A DNA stretch of 12,649 bases. It comes from an uncultured Clostridia bacterium. GTDB taxonomy: Bacteria > Bacillota > Clostridia > Oscillospirales > Oscillospiraceae. The notes below the pieces were generated by a model. The model searched no databases, was not told the origin of the DNA, and saw only the letters and a program-made list of their open reading frames with translations. Shown here piece by piece: positions 4,925 to 12,155 of this stretch (position 1 is the stretch's first letter; every line of letters starts with the position of its first letter). Where the stretch lies: the NCBI GenBank assembly GCA_946011705.1, contig CAMGCA010000024.1, positions 1 through 12,649 of the forward strand. Reading direction: 5' to 3'. A program made the translations under genes and the position numbers.

Positions 4925-7303
4925 TCAGCGGAATTCGGCAATGGTTACGCCGTCCTCACCCTCGCCGTATTGCCCAAGACGGAACTGTTTTACAAATTTG
5001 TTTTTCTTCAATGCCTGCTGGACAGCCGCCCGAAGGGTGCCGGTGCCCTTGCCGTGGATGATGCGCACCTGGGTCAAATTGGCACGCATAGCCTCATCCA
5101 AATACCGCTCCAATACACACACCGCCTCGATGGCGTCCATACCCCGCAGATCGACCTCCGTGGGCATGGCGCTGAGCTTCATTTCCCGGCCGGAGTGTTT
5201 GGGACGAGCACCTTTTTCTTTGTAAGGGTTTTCGTTTTCCAGCAGATACACCTCATCCTGCGCGGCAGTCATTTTCAGAATCCCCGCCTGAAGCTGAAGG
5301 GTTCCGTCTTTGTTGATGGCAATGACGTTGGCCTTTGTTCCCAGTTTCAACAGTTCCACGGTATCACCCACAAGAATCCCTCGGCTGGGCTTGGGACGCT
5401 CCCGCTGCGGCTGAGCGGCATGCAGCTTTTCTTCCACCTCGTTCAGATTCCGGCGCAGATCAGCCTGCCGCTGGTTCAGTCCGGAGGTGTCGGCATTTTC
5501 CTGGAGCTGTTTCTTCATGGCTTTCAGCTCTTCGCTGGCAATATTCGCGGCAGCCCGGGCTTCCTCAATGATGTGCTGGGCTTCTCTCCGGGCGGATTCC
5601 ATGGCCTTTTCTTTTTCCCGGCGAAGCTGTTCGTGGTATTCTTCACTTTGCTGTTTAATTTTCGCGGTCTCCTGACGCAGCCGCTCTGCCTCCTGACGGG
5701 CGGACTCCATCTGCTGACGCTGTTGTTCCAGCTGGGCCAGAACATCCTCAAAGTCCTTGTCGCTCTTATCGACCAGGTCATCCGCTTCCTTCAGGATCTC
5801 CTCGGCAAGCCCTAATTTTCGGGAAATGGCAAAGGCGTTGGATTTTCCGGGGATGCCGATCAGCAGCTTATAGGTGGGACGCAGCGTCTCCACGTCAAAT
5901 TCACAGGAGGCGTTGATAACCCCTTTCGTGCGCATGGCGTAGAGCTTCAGCTCCGCATAGTGTGTGGTTGCAACCACATGGCTGCCCATTTTTCGGCAGA
6001 ACTCGATGATCGCGGTGGCCAGGGCGGCGCCTTCCGCCGGGTCCGTGCCGGCACCCAATTCGTCGAACAGCACCAAAGTCCGGTCATCGCACTGGGCAAC
6101 CACATCCACAATGGTGCGCATATGGCTGGAGAAGGTGGACAGGCTCTGGGCAATGGACTGCTCGTCGCCAATATCCGCCAGAATGGCATCAAAGGTCGAT
6201 AAAACACTCCCGTCCCCTGCCGGAATGTGCAGGCCGCACTCTGCCATCAGTGTCAGAAGGCCAATGGTTTTCAGTGTCACCGTTTTGCCGCCGGTGTTGG
6301 GACCGGTAATAATCATGGTGTCGAAATCAGTTCCCAGGCGGACGGTGATGGGTACAACAGATTTGGGATCAATCAGAGGGTGCCGGGCTTTGCGCAGCTC
6401 CACCCTGCCCTGATCATTCATAATCGGCGCGCCTGCGCGCATCTGGTAGCCCAACTTCGCCTTTGCGAAGATCACATCCAGCTGCACCAGCATCTGATAA
6501 TCCAGATTGATGGCTTCCCGATATCCGGCCGCTTCGGCCGACAATTCTGCCAAAATCCGCTCGATTTCCTTCTTTTCCTTCAGCTCCAGTTCCCGCAGGG
6601 CGTTGTTGGCGTTGACCGCGGACATAGGCTCCACAAAGTATGTGGAGCCGGTAGCGGAAACGTCATGTACAAGACCGGGCACGTCATTTTTGCATTCGCT
6701 CTTTACCGGGACAACATAGCGGCCCTGACGAATGGTGATAATCGGTTCCCGCAGGAATTTGGAATAGGCGGGCGAAGAGATCACCTTTTGCAGGCTGTCC
6801 CGAATTTTTCCGGACTGGATGCGCATATGGCGGCGGATATCCGCCAACGCGGTGGATGCCGTATCTGCAATTTCTTCCTCCGACAGGATGGCACCGAAAA
6901 TTCTATCTTCCAGATACTTGTTGGGAGTCAATGCGTGGAACAGCGGATCCAGCACCGTCTGCACGTCATCCTCAGAAACATAACTCTGGGTAGTGCGGGC
7001 GCAGCGAAGGATCCCGGCAATGCGCAGCAATTCCTTGGGCTGTAGGGATCCCCCACGTTCCGCCCGTTCCAGAGAGGCGGAGACATCGGTAACATCACCG
7101 AAAACAGGATTTCCCTTCCGGGCGCACAAATCAGAGGCAGCGGTAGTCTGCTGAAGCAGAAGTTCCACTTCCTCAAGGTCTGTCACCGGGGCAAGCCGCA
7201 GGCAGGCTTCCTTGCCGCCTACACTGCCCGCGCAAGCGGACAATTGCTGCAAAACCTGAGGTAACTCCAGTTTTTGAAGGGATTTCTCATATAATTCAGA
7301 CAT
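4925..7303 (-). CDS. mutS2: MutS2 ATPase with C-terminal Smr domain
   Basis: MutS2 is a MutS-family ATPase without the mismatch-recognition domains. It has been linked to suppression of recombination and, in Bacillus, to rescue of collided ribosomes through its Smr and KOW regions. The 792-residue protein has the MutS core. Walker A GPNTGGKT is at 334-341 and Walker B LVLFDE at 410-415, followed by GAGTDP and then ATTHYAELK at 445-453. A long coiled coil follows at about 510-630, then a KOW-like region at about 641-690. The Smr domain at about 712-792 has DLR at 718-720 and HGKGTG at 750-755. The length is usual. The ATG at 7303 overlaps the end of recO by 8 bases and is preceded by TAGGAG, so the two are co-translated. 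It is the last gene of the yqfC-mutS2 run. Confidence 0.97.
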   Translation of the reverse strand: MSELYEKSLQKLELPQVLQQLSACAGSVGGKEACLRLAPVTDLEEVELLLQQTTAASDLCARKGNPVFGDVTDVSASLERAERGGSLQPKELLRIAGILRCARTTQSYVSEDDVQTVLDPLFHALTPNKYLEDRIFGAILSEEEIADTASTALADIRRHMRIQSGKIRDSLQKVISSPAYSKFLREPIITIRQGRYVVPVKSECKNDVPGLVHDVSATGSTYFVEPMSAVNANNALRELELKEKKEIERILAELSAEAAGYREAINLDYQMLVQLDVIFAKAKLGYQMRAGAPIMNDQGRVELRKARHPLIDPKSVVPITVRLGTDFDTMIITGPNTGGKTVTLKTIGLLTLMAECGLHIPAGDGSVLSTFDAILADIGDEQSIAQSLSTFSSHMRTIVDVVAQCDDRTLVLFDELGAGTDPAEGAALATAIIEFCRKMGSHVVATTHYAELKLYAMRTKGVINASCEFDVETLRPTYKLLIGIPGKSNAFAISRKLGLAEEILKEADDLVDKSDKDFEDVLAQLEQQRQQMESARQEAERLRQETAKIKQQSEEYHEQLRREKEKAMESARREAQHIIEEARAAANIASEELKAMKKQLQENADTSGLNQRQADLRRNLNEVEEKLHAAQPQRERPKPSRGILVGDTVELLKLGTKANVIAINKDGTLQLQAGILKMTAAQDEVYLLENENPYKEKGARPKHSGREMKLSAMPTEVDLRGMDAIEAVCVLERYLDEAMRANLTQVRIIHGKGTGTLRAAVQQALKKNKFVKQFRLGQYGEGEDGVTIAEFR

Positions 7304-8054
7304 ATTTTTCTCCTATGTAGAGGGATTTATAAAAGTCCAGAGTTGAAAAGCCGCGTTCCAGCTGCGTCAACAGATAGGCCTCCGTCAAGTTAGCCAGCTG
7401 TGCCAGCGTTTCCTCCCCGAGCTGAAAGGAAAAGATCCGTTTGGGATCACACAGGCAGATATAGCGCATGGCTTCCAACACCGCTGGGGTCACAGGAAGC
7501 CGAATACCATTGGATTCCGGGCTGCGGCAATTCTCACATTCCAACTGCCCTGCCCGCAAGTCAAACCGTGTCGGATTCTGGCTTCCGCAGATGTGGCAGC
7601 CAAACAAGTCAGGTGTATAGCCGGACAGACAGGCTGCACGCAGTTCAAAGACGGATTTTATCTGGGCTTCCGGAAGATTCAGATTGGAAAGCGCATACAG
7701 ACTGTTCAGCAATAATGCTTGCAGCTCCGGGTTCGGCATATCCTCCTGGGACAGCACCTCCGAAACCTGCGCAAAGTATGTGGCCAGCGAAAGCTTGGTC
7801 AATTCTCTGCGCAAGGGTGAAAATAACTCGATGGAATGGGCCTCGTTGATGGTATACTGCCCACGGTATTCAAACAGCGTAAACTCGCCATAGGCAAGCA
7901 GCTGGCAGGGGGCAGTCAGCGGACTGTTTTTCCGGCGCAGTCCCCGAGCCTTGATGGTAAGCCTGCCATGGCGGCGGGTCAGAACCGTCAGAAGGGCGTC
8001 CCGGTCATTGTAGTCCGTCACCCTCAGGACGATGCCCTGAATGGTCAAGTACAT
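7296..8054 (-). CDS. recO: DNA repair protein RecO
   Basis: RecO works with RecR (and RecF) to load RecA on single-stranded DNA coated by SSB during gap repair, and it can anneal strands. The protein has 252 residues. It opens with an OB-fold domain (about 1-80; begins MYLTIQGIVLRVTDYNDRD), continues as a helical domain, and has a four-cysteine zinc site (Cys153, Cys156, Cys173, Cys176) as in Gram-positive RecO. The ATG at 8054 is preceded by GGAGG, which lies within the yqzL-like gene that overlaps it by 50 bases. The stop overlaps the mutS2 start by 8 bases. Confidence 0.95.
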   Translation of the reverse strand: MYLTIQGIVLRVTDYNDRDALLTVLTRRHGRLTIKARGLRRKNSPLTAPCQLLAYGEFTLFEYRGQYTINEAHSIELFSPLRRELTKLSLATYFAQVSEVLSQEDMPNPELQALLLNSLYALSNLNLPEAQIKSVFELRAACLSGYTPDLFGCHICGSQNPTRFDLRAGQLECENCRSPESNGIRLPVTPAVLEAMRYICLCDPKRIFSFQLGEETLAQLANLTEAYLLTQLERGFSTLDFYKSLYIGEKYV

Positions 8055-8148
8055 ATTGCGCCTCCGATTTTACTTGTCTGCTGTAGAGCAGGTAGGCCTC
8101 CGGCGCGCCGGTTTCCAGAAACAGCTGCCAATAATCCCTTGCTTCCAT
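8005..8148 (-). CDS. yqzL: YqzL-like small protein between era and recO
   Basis: A 47-codon gene. Its start, ATG 8148, has a strong site GGGAGGG 8 bases upstream. The peptide begins MEARDYWQLFLETGAPEAYL, followed by LYSRQ. The pattern of aromatic residue, LF, TG, then AYLLY is what I recall for the YqzL family of about 47 residues, encoded between era and recO in Bacillus. Its function is unknown to me. The last 16 codons lie inside recO in another frame, which would couple the translation of recO to it. The matching length, position, ribosome site and sequence pattern together make it likely real. Confidence 0.7.
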   Translation of the reverse strand: MEARDYWQLFLETGAPEAYLLYSRQVKSEAQYVLDHSGHRPEGDGLQ

Positions 8149-8203
8149 TATGCATCCCTCCCGAGAATAGGATTTGCAGAGGAAGCGGTTTTACCACTGG
8201 AAA

Positions 8204-9091
8204 TTATTCGCTGTATCCGAAATTCCGGACCATAAAGTCACTGTCGCGCCAGTTTTCCTTGACCTTCACCCAGGTTGTCAAATAGACCTTGGTTCCCATA
8301 AACTTTTCACAGTCCGCCCGGGCAAGAGAGGAGATTTTTTTCAGCATGGCTCCCTGCTTTCCGATGATAATACCCTTGTGGCTGGCCTTTTCACAGTAGA
8401 TGGTCGCGTCCAAATCGATGATTCCATTGTCCCGCTCGCTGAAGGTGTTGATCTCCACGGCGGTTCCGTGGGGAATCTCCTTATCCAGACACCACAGGAG
8501 CTTTTCAAGAATGATTTCCGCCATAACCTGACGCTCGGGCTGGTCGGTGGTCACATCATCCGGGAACAGGAAAGGCCCTTCCTGTGCATATTTTTCGCAC
8601 TCGTCCAGCAGCACATCCACACCGTCACCGGTTTTCGCAGAAATGGGAATGATGGCGTCGAACGTGCCCGTGGCAGAATAGGCTGCAATAACCTCCAGCA
8701 GCTTGTCCTTTTCCACTGTATCAATCTTGTTGATTACCAGAATCGCGGGGCAGCGGGTTGCGTGAATCCGTTCAATCAAAGCTTCTTCCTGGGCGCCAAC
8801 CGAGGGAATCGGTTCCACCACCAGAATGGTGGCGTCAACATCGGAGATGGACTCCCGCACAGTGCTGACCATGTAATCTCCCAGCTTGGTGCGGGCCTTG
8901 TGGTAGCCGGGGGTATCCATAAAGATAAATTGCAGATTGTCTTTTGTAACAATGCCGCAGATCCGGTTTCGGGTAGTCTGAGGTTTATTGGAAACAATGG
9001 CGATCTTTTCACCAACCAGATAGTTGGTCAGGGTAGATTTACCCACATTGGGACGGCCTGCAATGGTAATGATAGCGGTTTTCGTTCTCAT
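8204..9091 (-). CDS. era: GTPase Era
   Basis: Era is an essential GTPase that binds the 3' end of 16S rRNA and assists assembly of the 30S subunit. From ATG 9091 the protein has 295 residues. G1 GRPNVGKS is at 12-19, G2 PQTTRNR around 37-43, G3 DTPG at 59-62, G4 NKID at 121-124 and G5 SAK at 151-153. The C-terminal KH domain has GKQG at 244-247. An in-frame TTG at 9109 would add six residues, but the AGGAG site lies 6 bases before ATG 9091 and would fall inside that longer version, so ATG 9091 is preferred. It follows ybeY by 21 bases. Era and YbeY both act on the 16S rRNA 3' region. Confidence 0.98.
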   Translation of the reverse strand: MRTKTAIITIAGRPNVGKSTLTNYLVGEKIAIVSNKPQTTRNRICGIVTKDNLQFIFMDTPGYHKARTKLGDYMVSTVRESISDVDATILVVEPIPSVGAQEEALIERIHATRCPAILVINKIDTVEKDKLLEVIAAYSATGTFDAIIPISAKTGDGVDVLLDECEKYAQEGPFLFPDDVTTDQPERQVMAEIILEKLLWCLDKEIPHGTAVEINTFSERDNGIIDLDATIYCEKASHKGIIIGKQGAMLKKISSLARADCEKFMGTKVYLTTWVKVKENWRDSDFMVRNFGYSE

Positions 9092-9112
9092 AGTTTTCTC
9101 CTGTATCAAAAG

Positions 9113-9613
9113 TCAATCTCTGCTCATGCCGTGAATGCTGGCGGCAATGGCCTCTTCCCTGGCCCGCATCTGGCGTTTCTGTTCCCCTTCGTCCAGATGG
9201 TCATAGCCCAGCAGGTGCAGCATGGAATGGATGGTCAGATAGCCAACCTCTCTGCGAACGGAGTGCCCGAACTCCTGGGCCTGAGCCGTGGCCCGTTCCA
9301 GACTGATGCACATATCGCCCAGGGGAACAAGACCGGTTTCCGGGTCTTCGTATTCAGACCAGTCCGTCGGTGGGTTTCCCGCTTCCAACTGGAACATGGG
9401 AAAGCTCAACACATCTGTAGGTCTGTCGATATGACGGCTTTCCCTGTTGATGGTCTGTATGCCAGCATCATTGGTAACCAGAACGTTGATTTCGCAGCTG
9501 GTGCTGATGCCTTCGGCACGAAGGGTTTCCTGAATGCACTTGCGGATAATACCGCTGATAGTAAATTTTTGCAGACTGAGCTGCTCAAATACCAGATTAA
9601 TTTTATGTGTCAT
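9113..9613 (-). CDS. ybeY: Endoribonuclease YbeY (16S rRNA maturation)
   Basis: YbeY is a zinc-dependent endoribonuclease implicated in processing the 16S rRNA 3' end and in ribosome quality control. The 166-residue protein shows RHIDRPTDVLSFP (60-72), LGDMCIS (98-104) and the metal-binding motif with His129, His133 and His139 (HSMLHLLGYDH). The open frame could extend upstream to 9730, but that part lies inside phoH and is unlike the family. ATG 9613 starts one base after the phoH stop, with AGAGGA about 10 bases upstream within phoH. In Bacillus, pgpH lies between phoH and ybeY; here it is absent. Confidence 0.96.
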   Translation of the reverse strand: MTHKINLVFEQLSLQKFTISGIIRKCIQETLRAEGISTSCEINVLVTNDAGIQTINRESRHIDRPTDVLSFPMFQLEAGNPPTDWSEYEDPETGLVPLGDMCISLERATAQAQEFGHSVRREVGYLTIHSMLHLLGYDHLDEGEQKRQMRAREEAIAASIHGMSRD

Positions 9614-9614
9614 G

Positions 9615-10628
9615 TTAGTTTTTCCTCTTATATCGTCCGCTGAACTGCTGTGGCTTCTTTGCGGCGGGCTTGCTGTTCGCTTTTTCATAGGCGTTGATGA
9701 TTTCCTGAACCAGAGCGTGGCGAACCACATCCGCTGCGGTCAGACGGCAAATGGCAATATCCTTTACCCCATCGAGAACACGGATGGCATCTTTCAGGCC
9801 GGAAACCTTATCCTCTGGTAAGTCGATCTGCGTCACATCGCCGGTAATCACGATTTTGGAACCAAAGCCCAGCCGGGTCAGAAACATTTTCATCTGTTCC
9901 CGGGTGGTATTCTGGGCTTCGTCCAGAATAATAAAGCTGTCGTCCAGTGTTCGGCCACGCATATAGGCAAGCGGCGCCACTTCTATGGAACCACGCTCCT
10001 GATATTTCTGGAAGGTCTCCGCACCCAGCATATCATACAAAGCGTCGTACAGGGGCCGCAGGTAGGGGTCAACTTTGTTCTGTAAGTCACCCGGCAGGAA
10101 GCCCAGCCGTTCTCCCGCCTCCACAGCGGGACGGGTCAGAATGATTCGGTTGACGGTACGCTCCCGGAAAGCGGCGACTGCCGCTGCCACCGCCAGATAG
10201 GTCTTGCCGGTACCCGCAGGGCCTACGCCGATGGTGACGGTATTGGCCTGGATGGCCCGCATATAGCGCTGCTGGCCAACGGTTTTAGCTTTGATAGGCT
10301 TTCCCTTTGCGGTAATGCAGACGACGTCTTTTGTCATCTGCGCCACCTGCTGGTCGTTTCCCTCGTTTACCAGCGTGATCAGATATCTGACACGCTGCTC
10401 GTCAATCACTTCGCCTTTGGAAGCAAGCGTCAACAGTCCCTCAATGGTGCGTACGGCCTTGTCGACCATTTCCTCATCACCGGAAACACGAAGATCCGTG
10501 CCCCGGTTTACGACCTGCACATTCAGCGCCTGTTCGATGCGCTTGATATTTTCATCAAAGGAACCAAAGACCGCTATCAGGTCTTCCACTCGATCCGCGT
10601 TAACGATTCTCTCCGTTTGTTTTGCCAT
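9615..10628 (-). CDS. phoH: PhoH-family ATPase
   Basis: PhoH/PhoL proteins are cytosolic ATPases of uncertain role, often encoded next to ybeY and thought to act in RNA metabolism. The 337-residue protein has an N-terminal region of about 110 residues that may bind RNA, then the ATPase with Walker A GPAGTGKT at 136-143, LTRPAVEAGERLGFLPGD at about 164-181 and Walker B FIILDEAQN at 232-240, followed by TGDVTQIDLP (262-271). The lysine-rich tail (YKRKN) is typical. I chose ATG 10628 because GGAGAG lies about 5 bases upstream. An in-frame TTG at 10640 would swallow that site. The start overlaps the end of yqfD by 29 bases. Confidence 0.94.
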   Translation of the reverse strand: MAKQTERIVNADRVEDLIAVFGSFDENIKRIEQALNVQVVNRGTDLRVSGDEEMVDKAVRTIEGLLTLASKGEVIDEQRVRYLITLVNEGNDQQVAQMTKDVVCITAKGKPIKAKTVGQQRYMRAIQANTVTIGVGPAGTGKTYLAVAAAVAAFRERTVNRIILTRPAVEAGERLGFLPGDLQNKVDPYLRPLYDALYDMLGAETFQKYQERGSIEVAPLAYMRGRTLDDSFIILDEAQNTTREQMKMFLTRLGFGSKIVITGDVTQIDLPEDKVSGLKDAIRVLDGVKDIAICRLTAADVVRHALVQEIINAYEKANSKPAAKKPQQFSGRYKRKN

Positions 10629-11796
10629 TTGTCTCTCCAATCAGTTCCGGTTTCACTTTGCCGATAGATTCTGTACACACATAGCTGCCGCTTAAGCGTA
10701 AAACGCCCCCGCTGCGCAGAACCGACTGTACGCTGCTTTGAATTTGCCCCGCAACCATCTGCTCTGTCAGATATCGATGGGCAAACGCTCCAAGCGCGGA
10801 AGCTTCGGATTCCCCGTCCTCGAGAGCATAGTATTGGAAAGTATCCACACACAGCGCCACCGGTAGCCGGAAGCCACCCGGTAAAGTGAAATGATATCGT
10901 TTATACATTCTACCACATCCTGCATCCGGAATTCCACTACCTTTCCAAAAAAAGATGCGTTTTTTTCCGAGAAGAAGGCTGACGGTGTGTGCGGTATGGG
11001 TATGTTCGGCCCGTTTCAGGCAATGGGCGGGTGAAAGAACCGTCAGATTTCGGATTGTCCGGGCCAGAATCTCTCCCTTTGCCTGAGTTGCCTGAATGCT
11101 GATGCCGCATTCTGTATAGCCGGAAATCAGGGTTTGTCCCTTACGAACCGTCTGCCCCGGCTGAACCTGCGCGCTGCCCTGGGTTACGACACAGGACAGG
11201 ATATACCCATCTCTGTCCGCAATGATACTGGACACTTCACCGCTTTGCTGCAAAGTGCGGCTGGCTTCGCGTTCCCGGACAGAGATAACAGCAGTACATC
11301 CACTGGTGTTTACCCCCGCCCATTGCAGTTGGGGAATCGCGTCCAGCAGGGCGTTTTTAACTTTCTCACTGCGAATCTGTCTTCTGGAAGCGCCAAAGTG
11401 GATTCCATTTTCTTCCGCCGCGGCGATAATCCGCTTTGCCGGTATGCTCGAATTCCCCTCAACCCGGACAAACAGAATCCTCGTCGGGAGAAAAAAAGCG
11501 CTGAACAGAAGAATGCCCATACCGAAAAGCAGAAGTTTTCGTCTGCGCAAATTCGCCAGAGTGTAGTATATCCCGCGCTTTCTCACAATTTTCAGAGAAT
11601 ATCCCTGTCTGCTGCACAACGCAGTCAGCTTGGCGCAGTCCTGCCGTCGGATTCCAAAAGAGCAGGTCAAATCCTGATCGCGGCATATGTCTGACAGTTT
11701 CAGCCCTGTCATCGTAATTGCGGTCAGCGCTTTTTCCGGTTCCGCTGCCGTCATTTCTACGTCAACGACACCGTTAATCGATTCCCAGAACCTCAT
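10600..11796 (-). CDS. yqfD: Sporulation protein YqfD
   Basis: YqfD is a membrane-anchored protein made in the mother cell under sigma-E in Bacillus and needed for efficient sporulation; its exact role is not settled. The 398-residue protein has a cytosolic N-terminal part of about 87 residues. One membrane segment follows at about 88-109 (LLLFGMGILLFSAFFLPTRIL), shortened in this quote and read from RRRK onward. A large outside domain then begins with FVRVEGN and includes VRKGQTLISGYTE. ATG 11796 has AGGAGGG 7 bases upstream. A TTG at 11802 is only 2 bases from that site and so less likely. It begins 2 bases after the yqfC stop, and the pair sits ahead of phoH as in Bacillus. Confidence 0.92.
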   Translation of the reverse strand: MRFWESINGVVDVEMTAAEPEKALTAITMTGLKLSDICRDQDLTCSFGIRRQDCAKLTALCSRQGYSLKIVRKRGIYYTLANLRRRKLLLFGMGILLFSAFFLPTRILFVRVEGNSSIPAKRIIAAAEENGIHFGASRRQIRSEKVKNALLDAIPQLQWAGVNTSGCTAVISVREREASRTLQQSGEVSSIIADRDGYILSCVVTQGSAQVQPGQTVRKGQTLISGYTECGISIQATQAKGEILARTIRNLTVLSPAHCLKRAEHTHTAHTVSLLLGKKRIFFWKGSGIPDAGCGRMYKRYHFTLPGGFRLPVALCVDTFQYYALEDGESEASALGAFAHRYLTEQMVAGQIQSSVQSVLRSGGVLRLSGSYVCTESIGKVKPELIGETNGKTNGENR

Positions 11797-11798
11797 GT

Positions 11799-12080
11799 TC
11801 AATCCCTCCTCTGCAAGGAGACAGCGTCAATTCGACCGCGAATGACCAATTGCTCCCGGGTCATGCGGATCAGTCGGAGCCCACACCCACAAATACACAC
11901 GGCGCCAAACGCCACATTTACCAGGATTTTTTCCGTGCTGTAGGCGATAATCCCCCTGTGATTCTCAACCAGCACTCTCTGATCTCCAGCGATTTCAACG
12001 ATGGGCTGTGCCGGCATTGGTTCTGTCTCCAATTCTGCCCTGTCTGCCATATGTTCCAAAATTCGGTACACCTTTCCCAT
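11799..12080 (-). CDS. yqfC: YabP/YqfC-family sporulation protein
   Basis: A small soluble protein of 93 residues of the YabP/YqfC sporulation family. Members are expressed in the mother cell, and their molecular role is not known. The characteristic core runs from about residue 27 to 88: VEIAGDQRVLVENHRGI, then YSTEKILV, then GCGLRLIRMTREQLVIRGRI. I chose ATG 12080 because AAGGGGG lies 8 bases upstream. A GTG at 12089 overlaps that site. It is the first gene of the minus-strand operon, 2 bases ahead of yqfD and divergent from the ylbJ-like gene. Confidence 0.88.
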   Translation of the reverse strand: MGKVYRILEHMADRAELETEPMPAQPIVEIAGDQRVLVENHRGIIAYSTEKILVNVAFGAVCICGCGLRLIRMTREQLVIRGRIDAVSLQRRD

Positions 12081-12102
12081 ACCGTACACCCCCTTCTTGT
12101 CT

Positions 12103-12131
12103 ATGATATGAATGACGGAACCTCAGTTTGC
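12103..12131 (-). promoter_or_regulatory. Weak candidate sigma-E promoter for yqfC-yqfD
   Basis: On the minus strand GCAAACT (12125-12131) and CATATCAT (12103-12110) are separated by 14 bases. They match the Bacillus sigma-E consensus (KMATATT, 14 bases, CATACAMT) at 5 of 7 and 6 of 8 positions. The predicted start would fall at about 12095, on the edge of the ribosome site, which leaves almost no leader. That counts against it. Confidence 0.22.
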
Positions 12132-12155
12132 ATAGATTCTTCCGAGGTGAAGTGT

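Noticed and set aside
4709-5815. A 368-codon open frame on the plus strand
   Set aside because: It runs antisense to mutS2 and the HPr-like gene and across the promoter region. It has no recognisable motif and no ribosome site that I could see.
6227-7045. A 272-codon open frame on the plus strand
   Set aside because: It is antisense to the mutS2 core, which is fully conserved in the sense frame.
8174-9643. A 489-codon open frame on the plus strand
   Set aside because: It lies antisense to era and ybeY, which have complete motifs. The predicted peptide has no recognisable domain, and the frame stays open because of the codon use of the opposite strand.
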